A DNA stretch of 64,000 nucleotides from Cyanobacteria bacterium FACHB-63 (GCA_014695255.1 JACJNX010000034.1:62001-126000); one strand, 5' to 3'; shown: positions 8,690 to 17,895, counted from the stretch's first letter. Numbers and translations are program-made. The notes: generated from the letters alone by a model not told the origin.

Positions 8690-9613
8690 ATGCAACCGAA
8701 CTCCATGATGTTTATCGATCCTCATATCCATATGTCATCCCGCACCACCTATGATTATCTGGTGATGCAGCAATATGGAGTTGTTGCCCTGATTGAGCCT
8801 TCTTTCTGGTTGGGTCAGCCTCGTACCAGCACGGGAACATTCAAGGACTATTTCAATAGTCTGGTGGGTTGGGAGCGATTTCGGGCTGGACAGTTTGGAA
8901 TGCGCCATTACTGCACAATCTCCATCAATCCAAAAGAAGCGAACAATGAAGCACTGGCGGAGGAAGTCATGGAGCTATTACCGCTCTATGCTGGCAAAGA
9001 AGGGGTAGTCGCGATCGGAGAAATTGGCTTTGATGAGATCACAAAAGCAGAAGAAAAATACTTCCGCCTACAGCTTGAACTTGCAAAAGAACTCGACAAG
9101 CTAGTGCTGGTACATACTCCCCATCGCAACAAAAAAGAGGGAACCACACTGAGCATGGATATTTGCTTAGAACATGGGATCGATCCTCAACGGGTCATCA
9201 TTGATCACTGCAACGAAGAAACGGTTGAAGAAGTGGTGAATCGAGGGTTCTGGTGTGCATTTTCTATCTATCCAAATACCAAGATGGGGAATGAACGAAT
9301 GGTAGAACTTGTGCGGCGCTATGGTAGTCAGCAAATCATGATTAATAGCGCGGCAGATTGGGGAATGAGCGACCCCTTAGCAGTTCCTAAAACTGCCCAA
9401 CTGATGCTTCAGTGCGGAATTCCCGAAGAGCAGGTGAGAGCAGTCAGCTATAGCAACGCGCTTGCAGCTTATGGTCAAAGTGGTGAAATGAAAGAAGAGG
9501 ATTGGCTGAATCCTTCCCCTGTCGATCAGCGTCAACTTTACAGCGGCAACTCGGTTCTACGAGGACAGACCCCTGTGTACGACGCGGAGCAAGAATCTTT
9601 GATCATTCGGTAA
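8690..9613 (+). CDS. eboB: EboB, TatD-like metal-dependent hydrolase
   Basis: TIM-barrel amidohydrolase-type protein of 307 residues. Metal ligands of the TatD class are all visible: His-x-His in FIDPHIHMSS, Glu in AIGEIGFDEIT, His in LVLVHTPH, His in VIIDHCNEE, and Asp in NSAADWGMSD. It is therefore likely a genuine metallohydrolase, unlike EboF in the same operon. No export signal. In known ebo clusters this gene follows eboA, as here. The substrate is unknown; TatD proteins are often nucleases, but the small-molecule context argues for a different one (inference). Confidence 0.88.
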   Translation: MQPNSMMFIDPHIHMSSRTTYDYLVMQQYGVVALIEPSFWLGQPRTSTGTFKDYFNSLVGWERFRAGQFGMRHYCTISINPKEANNEALAEEVMELLPLYAGKEGVVAIGEIGFDEITKAEEKYFRLQLELAKELDKLVLVHTPHRNKKEGTTLSMDICLEHGIDPQRVIIDHCNEETVEEVVNRGFWCAFSIYPNTKMGNERMVELVRRYGSQQIMINSAADWGMSDPLAVPKTAQLMLQCGIPEEQVRAVSYSNALAAYGQSGEMKEEDWLNPSPVDQRQLYSGNSVLRGQTPVYDAEQESLIIR

Positions 9614-9687
9614 TCCTTGATCCCTGTTTCTATTCTTTGAATACCAGGACGAGTCTCTCAATACAACTCTTTTAGAACGCTACCCCA

Positions 9688-10620
9688 ATGAATACAACCA
9701 GTATGCAGCCTGCCTCCCTATGGGCTTACCTGCAATTGATGCGACCTGCTAATATCCTTACTGCCTGGGCAGACATTCTGCTAGGATATGCTGCGGCAGG
9801 GCAAGTGAGTCAGATTCAGACAGTGCTGGCTGGAACGGCATCTATAGTAGAGCTAGTTTCCCTCGGTTGGCTGTTGTTGGCAACGACAGGACTTTATGCT
9901 GGAGCGGTTGTCTTCAATGATGTGTTTGATGCAGAACTAGATGCAGAAGAGCGTCCTGAACGTCCGATTCCTAGTGGTCGAGCCTCAAAACAGGGAGCAG
10001 CGATTTTAGGAAGTGTGTTGCTGCTGGGCGGCATTGTGGCGGCAGCTCAAGTCTCTTTGATCAGTGCTTTGTTGGCGATTGCAATCACGATCTCAGCCTT
10101 ACTCTACGACAGTGCGGGCAAGCACCAGGATCAGTTTGGCCCAATCAATATGGGGCTATGTCGGGGAGGAAATTTACTTTTGGGCATTAGTGCGGCTCCG
10201 GAACTGTTGAGCGATCGCTGGTTCTTGGCTTTGATCCCGATCGTATACATTATTGCGGTCACAGCGATTAGTCGGGGTGAGGTGCAAGGAGGCAAGCGTG
10301 AAACCGGAATTGCCGCGCTGGTGCTAGCTGGAGTCGTGGTTTCAGCGATTTTGCTCCTGGGATTCCTGCCTACTTACAACTTGCTGGCTGCTGTTCCTTT
10401 TGTGCTGTTATTTGCGGGATTGATCCTACCTGCTTTTATTCAAGCGACTCAAGATCCCAGTCCCAAAACCATTCAGAACGCTGTGAAATCAGGAGTCCTT
10501 TCCTTGATTGTGATGGATGCTGCTGTAGCGGCCGGTTTTGCTGGATGGATATACGGAGCGATGTTAGTCGGATTGCTTCCCCTATCCATGCTTCTGGCGC
10601 GATTGTTTGCTGTAACCTAA
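9688..10620 (+). CDS. eboC: EboC, UbiA-family membrane prenyltransferase-like protein
   Basis: Integral membrane protein of 310 residues with about nine hydrophobic segments. The first aspartate-rich motif of the UbiA superfamily is intact: NDVFDAELDAEERPERPIPS, the Mg-diphosphate binding site. The second region is YDSAGKHQD. UbiA enzymes transfer prenyl groups to aromatic acceptors; in ebo operons the acceptor is unknown. Being the only membrane component, it probably anchors the pathway at the inner membrane. It is preceded by 74 bp after eboB and followed by 39 bp before eboD. Confidence 0.9.
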   Translation: MNTTSMQPASLWAYLQLMRPANILTAWADILLGYAAAGQVSQIQTVLAGTASIVELVSLGWLLLATTGLYAGAVVFNDVFDAELDAEERPERPIPSGRASKQGAAILGSVLLLGGIVAAAQVSLISALLAIAITISALLYDSAGKHQDQFGPINMGLCRGGNLLLGISAAPELLSDRWFLALIPIVYIIAVTAISRGEVQGGKRETGIAALVLAGVVVSAILLLGFLPTYNLLAAVPFVLLFAGLILPAFIQATQDPSPKTIQNAVKSGVLSLIVMDAAVAAGFAGWIYGAMLVGLLPLSMLLARLFAVT

Positions 10621-10659
10621 TCTTTGCGTTTTTTGCTACTGTTCATTCTTCAAATAACT

Positions 10660-11862
10660 ATGACATCTTTATTGCGCCGTCCTGCCCGTCCTCAACAGTC
10701 CTCACTCCCAATTCTTAAGCAGCAGTTTGAAGTAAATTTTCGCTATGAAGTTCACTTTACACAAGGTTTATTTCGGACAGATAACCCACTCCTCGCGCAA
10801 GTAATCGCTCAACAAGCAGATTCAGACGCTAAAAAAATGTTGGTTGTGGTCGATGGAGGCTTGCTCCCGCATCATCCACAGCTATTGAATCAAATCGAAT
10901 CCTACACCAAGGCTTATCCAAAGTTAGTTCTCCCTATTTCTCCGATCGTGGTTCCCGGTGGCGAAGCCGCAAAGAACAATCCTCGTTTAATTGACCAACT
11001 GCATCAGGCGATCGATGACATTGGGCTATGTCGTCATTCTTATGTAGTCGCGATTGGAGGTGGGGCGATGCTGGACATGGTGGGTTATGCTGCGGCAACT
11101 GCTCATCGAGGCATTCGCCTGATCCGAGTACCTACCACAGTTCTAGCTCAGAATGATTCTGGGATTGGTGTAAAAAATGGTATTAATGCCTTCAATAAAA
11201 AGAACTTTTTAGGAACCTTTGCGCCCCCCTTTGCGGTGCTGAATGACTTTGAATTTTTAACTACGCTAGACGATCGTGACTGGCGATCGGGCATGGCGGA
11301 AGCAATCAAAGTGGCATTGATCAAATCACCTGAGTTTTTCGCCAACATTGAAGCTCAAGCAGAGGAGCTTGCACAGCGAGATATGCCAGCAATGCAGCAA
11401 CTCATTTATCACTGTGCCCAACTGCATCTAGATCACATTGCTGGACATGGTGATCCGTTTGAACTGGGATCATCGCGCCCTCTGGATTTTGGGCACTGGG
11501 CAGCGCATCGATTAGAGCGGCTCACCAATTATGAATTGCGGCATGGAGAAGCAGTTGCGATCGGGATTGCGCTGGATGCAACTTATTCCTATTTGATCAA
11601 TCTTCTACCTGAAGCGGATTGGCAACGCATTTGTAAAACTCTAAAAACATTAGGATTTACGCTGTTTGCTCCAGAGTTAACTCGCTATCTTGATGAGCCG
11701 GAGCATCCTTTATCCTTGTTCCGTGGTCTGAGTGAATTTCGAGAACATTTGGGCGGAGAGCTAACGTTGATGCTATTAAAGCAAGTGGGTAAGGGTCTGG
11801 AAGTCCATCAAGTTGATTTAGAACAGTACCGCAAAGCGATCGCGCTTCTATCTACGCTCTAA
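10660..11862 (+). CDS. eboD: EboD, 3-dehydroquinate synthase-like sugar phosphate cyclase
   Basis: Member of the sugar-phosphate cyclase superfamily (DHQ synthase, EEVS, DOI synthase). About 400 residues from the ATG at 10660; a TTG at 10624 would add an unconserved hydrophobic leader, so I reject it. NAD-binding motifs VPGGEAAKN and VVAIGGGAMLDMVGYAA are seen. Likely zinc ligands are Glu in GMAEAIKVALIK, His in LDFGHWAAHRLE, and His in LRHGEAVAIGIALD. It is longer than a housekeeping AroB (about 360 residues) and lies in the ebo operon, so I assign it to EboD and not to the shikimate enzyme. It probably forms a cyclic polyol intermediate (inference). Confidence 0.9.
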   Translation: MTSLLRRPARPQQSSLPILKQQFEVNFRYEVHFTQGLFRTDNPLLAQVIAQQADSDAKKMLVVVDGGLLPHHPQLLNQIESYTKAYPKLVLPISPIVVPGGEAAKNNPRLIDQLHQAIDDIGLCRHSYVVAIGGGAMLDMVGYAAATAHRGIRLIRVPTTVLAQNDSGIGVKNGINAFNKKNFLGTFAPPFAVLNDFEFLTTLDDRDWRSGMAEAIKVALIKSPEFFANIEAQAEELAQRDMPAMQQLIYHCAQLHLDHIAGHGDPFELGSSRPLDFGHWAAHRLERLTNYELRHGEAVAIGIALDATYSYLINLLPEADWQRICKTLKTLGFTLFAPELTRYLDEPEHPLSLFRGLSEFREHLGGELTLMLLKQVGKGLEVHQVDLEQYRKAIALLSTL

Positions 11863-11884
11863 AGTTCTATTAGTCATCATAGTC

Positions 11885-13102
11885 ATGCGTCTTTCCACTC
11901 TATCCCCACTTCATCTCACTTATTGCACCAACATTCATCCGGGTGAAAGCTGGAATGCAACCTACGCTAATTTACGAACTTATCTTCCTGTTTTGAAACA
12001 GCAGCTTAGCCCAGATCAGCCTTTTGGCGTTGGGTTGCGGTTGGCAGATGCCGCAGCCCAGGAGCTTCTTAAGGGAGACAACCTGATCGAGTTTCAAACC
12101 TGGCTTCAGGAACAGAATTTGTATGTCTTTACGATCAATGGATTCCCTTTTGGGGGCTTTCACCATCAAATTGTGAAAGATCAGGTCTATGCACCTGACT
12201 GGTCAAAACCAGAACGCCTAGCCTACACCGAACGTCTGATTCGCATTTTGGCAGCTTTATTACCAGAAGGCATAGACGGTGGAATTTCAACCCTGCCGTT
12301 ATCCTATAAACCTTGGTGGCGTGACGATGCAACAGCGCAGGAGAAAGTATTTCACCATAGCAGTTTGAATTTGGCGCAGGCAGTTGTAGCAATGGTTCAG
12401 GTTCATCAACAAACTGGAAAGCTATTACACCTAGACCCTGAACCCGAACCGGATGGATTGATTGAAAACACACAAGAAACGATCGCATTCTTCCAAGACT
12501 GGCTGCTCCCGATCGGAATCCCCGTTGTCACTCAAGCACTAGGGATAGATACCAATACAGCAGAAACCTTAATCCGGCAGCACATTCGGCTTTGCTATGA
12601 TACCTGCCACTTTGCTGTGGAGTATGAGGAACCTGCGATCGCGCTTGCTGCACTAAAAGAAGCAGGCATCAAGGTCGGTAAGTTTCAACTGAGCGCCGCT
12701 CTCAAAATCACCTTACCGGAACTTTCTGAGCGCAACTCTTTGATTCAATCCTTAGCTCCGTTTGCAGAATCCACTTATCTGCATCAAGTTGTGGCTCGTC
12801 ATGCAAATGGAACACTTCAGCACTATGAAGATTTGACTGAAGCGATGCCATTGCTTGCGACGGATGCTGCGATCGAATGGCGTACTCACTTCCACGTCCC
12901 GATCTTCATTGATGACTATTCTTCTTTTGCTTCGACACAAGATCACCTCTATCAAGTACTTCAGAACCTATCGCTTGCACCGGACTGCACACATCTAGAA
13001 ATCGAAACTTACACCTGGGATGTCTTACCGCCTGCAATGAAGCTCGACATTCTAGAGTCGATTCAGCGCGAATATCATTGGGTTTTGCAAACCCTGGCTT
13101 GA
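11885..13102 (+). CDS. eboE: EboE, xylose-isomerase-like TIM barrel metabolite traffic protein
   Basis: 405 residues, the fifth ebo gene, 22 bp after eboD. The start LSPLHLTYCTNIHPGESW and motifs FTINGFPFGGFH, LHLDPEPEPDG, LCYDTCHFAVEYE and FHVPIFIDDY match the metabolite traffic protein EboE family, a xylose isomerase-like (AP endonuclease 2) barrel. His, Glu and Asp residues at barrel strand ends (DTCHFAVEYEE; HFHVP) could bind a divalent metal. Cytoplasmic; no signal peptide. The reaction is not known; a sugar or cyclitol isomerisation acting with EboD is an inference. Confidence 0.88.
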   Translation: MRLSTLSPLHLTYCTNIHPGESWNATYANLRTYLPVLKQQLSPDQPFGVGLRLADAAAQELLKGDNLIEFQTWLQEQNLYVFTINGFPFGGFHHQIVKDQVYAPDWSKPERLAYTERLIRILAALLPEGIDGGISTLPLSYKPWWRDDATAQEKVFHHSSLNLAQAVVAMVQVHQQTGKLLHLDPEPEPDGLIENTQETIAFFQDWLLPIGIPVVTQALGIDTNTAETLIRQHIRLCYDTCHFAVEYEEPAIALAALKEAGIKVGKFQLSAALKITLPELSERNSLIQSLAPFAESTYLHQVVARHANGTLQHYEDLTEAMPLLATDAAIEWRTHFHVPIFIDDYSSFASTQDHLYQVLQNLSLAPDCTHLEIETYTWDVLPPAMKLDILESIQREYHWVLQTLA

Positions 13103-13133
13103 TTGCGATCGTCCTACTCACTCTCAGCAACTC

Positions 13134-14507
13134 ATGAAAAAAACTGTTGTTATCAATGTGGTTGGTCTAAGTTCAAGACTGTTAGGAGACCACACTCCCC
13201 AGTTGCAACACTGGATCGCGCAAGGTCGAAGCGCAACGATTAAACCTGTTCTGCCTGCTGTAACCTGCACTGCACAAGCGACTTACCTCACCGGACGCTA
13301 TCCGACAGACCACGGCATTGTAGCGAACGGTTGGTATTTTCATGATGACTGTGAAATTAAGTTCTGGCGACAGTCAAATAAGCTCGTACAGAGTCCGAAA
13401 ATCTGGGACATTGCCCGAAACATTGATCCTGAGTTCACCTGTGCTAACTTATTCTGGTGGTACAATATGTACTCTTCGGCGGACTATTCGGTGACACCGC
13501 GACCGATGTATCCTGCCGACGGGCGCAAGCTTCCAGATATTTATACCCAACCTGCTGATCTCCGCTCTACGCTCCAGACTGAGCTTGGAGAGTTCCCCTT
13601 GTTTAAGTTTTGGGGGCCTGCGACTTCTGCTGAATCAAGCCAGTGGATTGCAGCATCTGCGAAACGAGTTGAGGAACGATACAGCCCCACGCTGACCCTG
13701 ATTTATCTCCCACATTTAGATTACTGTTTGCAAAAGATTGGCTGTCAGCCCGATGAGATTGCTCAAGACTTGCAGGAAATTGATGCTATCTGTGGCGATC
13801 TGATTGCTTACTACGAAAACCGTGGCGCTCAAGTCATTCTGCTTTCCGAATATGGCATTACTCCGGTTAATCAGCCAATTCATCTCAACCGCGTACTGCG
13901 TCAAGCCGGACTGCTACAAGTTCGAGAAGAATTAGGTCGAGAACTGTTAGATGCTGGAGCAAGTAAGGCCTTTGCTGTTGCAGATCACCAAATTGCTCAT
14001 GTGTATGTCAATGATCCAAGCTGTTTGGACAAGGTAAAGCAATTACTTGAACAAACAGATGGCGTAGATATGGTGCTGGATGAGGCAGGCAAAGAAGCTT
14101 ATCATCTCGATCATCCTCGATCGGGCGATCTGATTGCTGTGGCTAAACCGAACGCCTGGTTCACGTACTACTACTGGATGGACGATCGCAAAGCCCCCGA
14201 TTTTGCCAGAACAGTCGATATCCATCGCAAACCTGGATATGATCCTGCCGAACTATTCATCGATCCCAAGATTAAGTTGCCGAAGCTGAAACTAGGAATG
14301 ACGCTATTGAAGAAAAAACTGGGATTTCGATATCTCATGGAGGTCATTCCACTGGATGCCAGCGTCGTTAAAGGATCGCATGGACATCTTACGCCTGATG
14401 CCGCAGATTGCCCGTTGCTCATCACTCGCCAAGCTGATTTACTTCCTAGAGAGTCCCTAGAAGCCACTGACGTATTTCATGTCATTCTGAGTCACCTCAA
14501 GCGCTGA
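13134..14507 (+). CDS. eboF: EboF, alkaline phosphatase superfamily (NPP-like) protein with altered metal site
   Basis: Last ebo gene, 31 bp after eboE; 457 residues with the fold signature of nucleotide pyrophosphatase/phosphodiesterases: LPAVTCTAQATYLTGRYPTD followed by HG. The nucleophile Thr is kept, but by eye several metal ligands are not. The usual first Asp (VDGL) is Val in INVVGLS, the Asp-x3-His block reads LDYCLQKIG, and the Ser-Asp-His-Gly motif reads LSEYGI. The C-terminal GSHGHLTPDAADCPLL is retained. This may be a family-wide trait of EboF. Cytoplasmic by lack of a signal peptide. Phosphodiesterase activity should not be assumed. Confidence 0.88.
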   Translation: MKKTVVINVVGLSSRLLGDHTPQLQHWIAQGRSATIKPVLPAVTCTAQATYLTGRYPTDHGIVANGWYFHDDCEIKFWRQSNKLVQSPKIWDIARNIDPEFTCANLFWWYNMYSSADYSVTPRPMYPADGRKLPDIYTQPADLRSTLQTELGEFPLFKFWGPATSAESSQWIAASAKRVEERYSPTLTLIYLPHLDYCLQKIGCQPDEIAQDLQEIDAICGDLIAYYENRGAQVILLSEYGITPVNQPIHLNRVLRQAGLLQVREELGRELLDAGASKAFAVADHQIAHVYVNDPSCLDKVKQLLEQTDGVDMVLDEAGKEAYHLDHPRSGDLIAVAKPNAWFTYYYWMDDRKAPDFARTVDIHRKPGYDPAELFIDPKIKLPKLKLGMTLLKKKLGFRYLMEVIPLDASVVKGSHGHLTPDAADCPLLITRQADLLPRESLEATDVFHVILSHLKR

Positions 14508-14686
14508 AAAGTTTGCCCTTTCAACCCTTAAGCGATGCTTACAGCGCTGGAGTAGCCGATCGGCTGTGGTAGATCTTATGCTAGAGTCACAACCCAAGCA
14601 GCAACGTCGCTTTTCGTCTGCGGAGTGTCTCGACTTCAGACTGACGGGCGGAATTTGCTCAGACTCTCATCACAGCGGAGGGGCTA

Positions 14687-16066
14687 ATGAACCTACCAAA
14701 CACGCTACGCACTCCGGCGTTACTCCAGGAATTGCAGTGGGTTGCCGACCCCGTGGGCTACATGGAAAAGGCAGCTCAGCAACATCCTGACCTTTTTTCC
14801 GCAAGCATCTTCGGGGGGACTCATTTAATATTTGTCAATCACCCGCAAGCAATTCAAGAGATGCTTACGAGCGATCGCAAGCGCTTTCTGGCTCCCGGAG
14901 AAATGAATCGGATTCTGGTTCCACTGGTTGGGGACTATTCGGTGATCATGCTCAGCGGCGATCGACATAAGCGTCGTCGCCAATTGTTGATGCCCCCATT
15001 CCACGGTGAACGAATGCGGGCTTATGGTGACTTGATCTACAAGCTCACCGAACGAGTCTTCAGCCAGATCCCGATCGCTCAACCGTTTAAGGCACGAGTA
15101 GCAACGCAGGAAATTTCGCTGCAAGTCATTCTAGAGGCTGTGTTTGGCGTGACTGAGGGAGAGCGATTTACTCGTCTGCGATCGGCGGTCACGGAGATGT
15201 CCGAGCTATTCCGCTCTCCACTCACAGCAAGCTTCTTGTTTTTCCCCTGGATGCAGCGAGATTTGGGGGCTTGGACACCGTGGGGTAAATTTTTGCGCGA
15301 TCGTGCCGAGATTGACAAACTGCTGTATGCCGAAATTGACGATCGTCGCCGAGAGAACGATCCCGATCGTGAAGACATCCTCTCATTGCTGATGGCAGCC
15401 CGCGACGAGAACGGTGAGCCAATGAGCGATCCAGAACTCCGGGATGAGTTGATGACCTTGTTGTTTGCGGGACATGAAACGACCGCAACGGCGATGGCTT
15501 GGGCACTGTACTGGGTTCATCGCTTACCCGAAGTGCGCGAGAAATTGCTGCAAGAGCTGGATTCGATCGGCTCTAATCCTGATCCCACCACAATTGCCCG
15601 ATTGCCTTACCTCAGCGCAGTTTGTAACGAAACTCTGCGGTTGTATCCGGTTGCGATGCTCACGTTTACCAGAGTCGTGAACGAACCGTTGGAACTCTTA
15701 GGACATCCGCTTCAGCCCGGAGTGAATGTGGTCGGTTGTATTTATTTGCTGCATCACCGCGAAGATCTCTACCCAGATTCGCACCAGTTTAAGCCAGAGC
15801 GCTTTTTAGAGCGGCAGTTTTCTCCGTTCGAGTTTATGCCGTTTGGCGGTGGGGCGCGGCGCTGTATTGGTGAAGCGCTTGCGGTATATGAGATGAAGCT
15901 GGCACTGGCAACGATTTTGTCCCGATATGAACTTGCTTTAGCCGATCGTCGTCCCGAAGAGCCGCGTCGTCGTGGGGTGACGCTTGCTCCAGCTAGAGGA
16001 GTCAAGATCCAAATTGTCGGACAAAGATCGGTGCGATCGATTGAAGCAATGGCGCAAGTGACATAG
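14687..16066 (+). CDS. Cytochrome P450 (CYP110-like)
   Basis: Haem monooxygenase of 459 residues. Oxygen-binding I-helix AGHETTATAMAW, K-helix ETLRL (ExxR), PERF loop (FKPERFLE) and the haem-ligand loop FMPFGGGARRCIGEAL are intact. No N-terminal membrane anchor, as usual for bacterial P450s. Similarity to CYP110, the cyanobacterial family linked to fatty-acid or terpenoid hydroxylation, is by overall pattern. A clear GGAGGGG lies just before the ATG. It lies 179 bp after eboF on the same strand, so it may be transcribed independently, but a link with ebo-produced metabolites is worth considering (inference). Confidence 0.93.
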   Translation: MNLPNTLRTPALLQELQWVADPVGYMEKAAQQHPDLFSASIFGGTHLIFVNHPQAIQEMLTSDRKRFLAPGEMNRILVPLVGDYSVIMLSGDRHKRRRQLLMPPFHGERMRAYGDLIYKLTERVFSQIPIAQPFKARVATQEISLQVILEAVFGVTEGERFTRLRSAVTEMSELFRSPLTASFLFFPWMQRDLGAWTPWGKFLRDRAEIDKLLYAEIDDRRRENDPDREDILSLLMAARDENGEPMSDPELRDELMTLLFAGHETTATAMAWALYWVHRLPEVREKLLQELDSIGSNPDPTTIARLPYLSAVCNETLRLYPVAMLTFTRVVNEPLELLGHPLQPGVNVVGCIYLLHHREDLYPDSHQFKPERFLERQFSPFEFMPFGGGARRCIGEALAVYEMKLALATILSRYELALADRRPEEPRRRGVTLAPARGVKIQIVGQRSVRSIEAMAQVT

Positions 16067-16234
16067 AAACGGCTGATTGCTCATTGCTCTAACCTGACAG
16101 GCGATCTCGCTATGCCGGGAAATTGGGCTGCGATCGAAAGGGTCGATGTGATGTCAGGAAAGATTGATTTTGTAGTTCTCGCTACAGAAAATCTTATATA
16201 GTTATGAGTAGACGATTTATGAATAACTCAAATT

Positions 16235-16612
16235 ATGACAACCACACTTGATACAAATCACTCTCAACTCTCTGCTAAGCATCAGGACAACATTATGGCT
16301 GTTCTTGCTCACCGCATCGAAGCCGCTCAAGCAGCCCACAACACACAATTAATTGAATTGTTGGAGCGGGAGAGGCAGCAGCTTGGACAGGCAGCAATTC
16401 CACATCGAGGATCGCTGGCGGCTAAATTTAACGCCTTCAAACAAAGGGTCGCCGACGCATTTTCTAGAAAGTCAGAGTTGCAGGTGTACCAGTATAATCA
16501 GGGCACTGACTGGTGGTGGTATGCCTTTGATCCACGCACAGGAGAGTGTGTGTATGCAGATTCTGAGGCAGAATTACGGCTTTGGATTGAGCAGAACTAT
16601 CGCGGTAGATAA
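16235..16612 (+). CDS. Conserved hypothetical small cyanobacterial protein
   Basis: 125 residues with no enzyme motif. The N-terminal half is helical and charged (AHRIEAAQAAHNTQLIELLE), the C-terminal part is aromatic-rich (GTDWWWYAFDPRTGECVYAD) and ends in a helix. This composition recurs in small cyanobacterial proteins of unknown role. A TATATA at 16195-16200 could be its -10 element. A 7-bp inverted repeat (16093-16099 with 16152-16158) lies upstream. No ribosome-binding site is obvious. No neighbour suggests a function. Confidence 0.7.
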   Translation: MTTTLDTNHSQLSAKHQDNIMAVLAHRIEAAQAAHNTQLIELLERERQQLGQAAIPHRGSLAAKFNAFKQRVADAFSRKSELQVYQYNQGTDWWWYAFDPRTGECVYADSEAELRLWIEQNYRGR

Positions 16613-16893
16613 GCGAAAGCTTGAACAGGCAAATGCTGTTGTCATCACCAGTTGTTTTCATCACCAAGGGAGTTCATAGTCGTGCAAATCCGTGTCCTGC
16701 GATCGTGACAGTCCTCGAAAACAAGAAATAGCACTACATCGTTGCGCCAAAGTAGCTCGCTGGCCAATGACGCAGCACACCCTAAATTCGCTCAATGCGT
16801 ATAGATACGATCGCGACAAAACCCGCTTTAAGATTGGTGTCGCTACCTGCTATTTTTTCTAGTTTTGAGTCAAGTGTTTGTCGCTGTTGCCGT

Positions 16894-17895
16894 ATGTACC
16901 TCGTCACGACTAAAGCCGATCGCCTCCCCAGCGACTATCAAATCATCATGGTCGATGGCACAGTCCCGGATTGGGAGGCGAAACCGGGCGACCTGCATTG
17001 GGATCATCATCGCCCCAATGGAGCCGATGTGCAGATCGATGAAATTCCTGCACCGAAAGAGCGATCGCTCCTCGAAGAACAATCCACCGATCAGCCTGCT
17101 TGCTTGGTCACGACTATGGTTGATCCCGATGCTTGCTGTGCGGCAGCCTGGGTGCAGTTGCCGCGTGAGGTGCTGAGTGATGAAACCATTGCCAAACTGA
17201 AAGCGATCGCTTGGGATTGTGATCATCTCAGCGTTCCGGAGGAGTTAGAGCAGTATGCGGAGTTTGCAGCAAAAGCGGTAGTAGCGCTCAAGCATTCGAG
17301 CGAAGGAATTGCGGCAGAGTTAGGATTGCCCTCAGAGCGCAAAGATTGGACAGAGGATCATTGGCAAGCTTATTCTTCTGAGTCATTTCGACGGGGGACA
17401 GAATGGCTGATTGCAGCCGCAAACGGTGATCGTCCTTATCCGGGAGAGTGTGGGGAGGCAGATGATTACTGGCAACAGCTTGAAGCAGATACGCGAATGC
17501 TGATAGATAACCATCGAATTCAATTGATCAAGACTGATCGAGGAGAAATTGCCGTTTGCGATCAAACTCATGTTGGACATGGAATTGATCCGCGATCGTT
17601 CTACCAGGCAATTCCAAGACTGCGGGGTGCATCAACGGTTCCTCTACGTCCCGAAGCGATTACCGTTCGAGAGCATCGCTCAGGTGGAACGCAATACACG
17701 CTGGGTAGCATTCCCCTACATCCAAAGCAACACACGCTTGATTTTACTCAGGGAACATTTGATCGTCTCACAGCAGCAGAGCAAGCCAAAGATCCAGAAG
17801 CTGGGGCTTGGGGTGGACGACGCACTGTGGGCGGCTCTCCTTGGAATACGCCTTCTCAATTGACGATCGAAGAAATTATTGCCTTGCTAGATTAA
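16894..17895 (+). CDS. Uncharacterised protein with His/Asp-rich putative metal site
   Basis: 333 residues counted from ATG 16894, where recognisable sequence (MYLVTTKADRLPSDYQIIMV) begins. An in-frame ATG at 16795 would add 33 weakly protein-like residues. Distinct motifs are DLHWDHHRPNG (about 30-40), VDPDACCAAAWV, and AWDCDHLSVP, followed by an Arg/Trp-rich C-terminal half. Clustered DHH, DxD and CDH residues look like a divalent metal centre, loosely reminiscent of DHH phosphoesterases or exopolyphosphatase-like proteins, but the order is not diagnostic. I do not recognise the family. Same strand as, and 229 bp ahead of, the HerA-like gene. Confidence 0.7.
   Translation: MYLVTTKADRLPSDYQIIMVDGTVPDWEAKPGDLHWDHHRPNGADVQIDEIPAPKERSLLEEQSTDQPACLVTTMVDPDACCAAAWVQLPREVLSDETIAKLKAIAWDCDHLSVPEELEQYAEFAAKAVVALKHSSEGIAAELGLPSERKDWTEDHWQAYSSESFRRGTEWLIAAANGDRPYPGECGEADDYWQQLEADTRMLIDNHRIQLIKTDRGEIAVCDQTHVGHGIDPRSFYQAIPRLRGASTVPLRPEAITVREHRSGGTQYTLGSIPLHPKQHTLDFTQGTFDRLTAAEQAKDPEAGAWGGRRTVGGSPWNTPSQLTIEEIIALLD

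Noticed and set aside
10660-11862. Housekeeping AroB for EboD
   Set aside because: It is about 40 residues longer and embedded between eboC and eboE; the operon context favours EboD.
16112-16201. 29-codon frame upstream of the 16235 gene
   Set aside because: Very short, no ribosome-binding site, and overlaps the candidate promoter.
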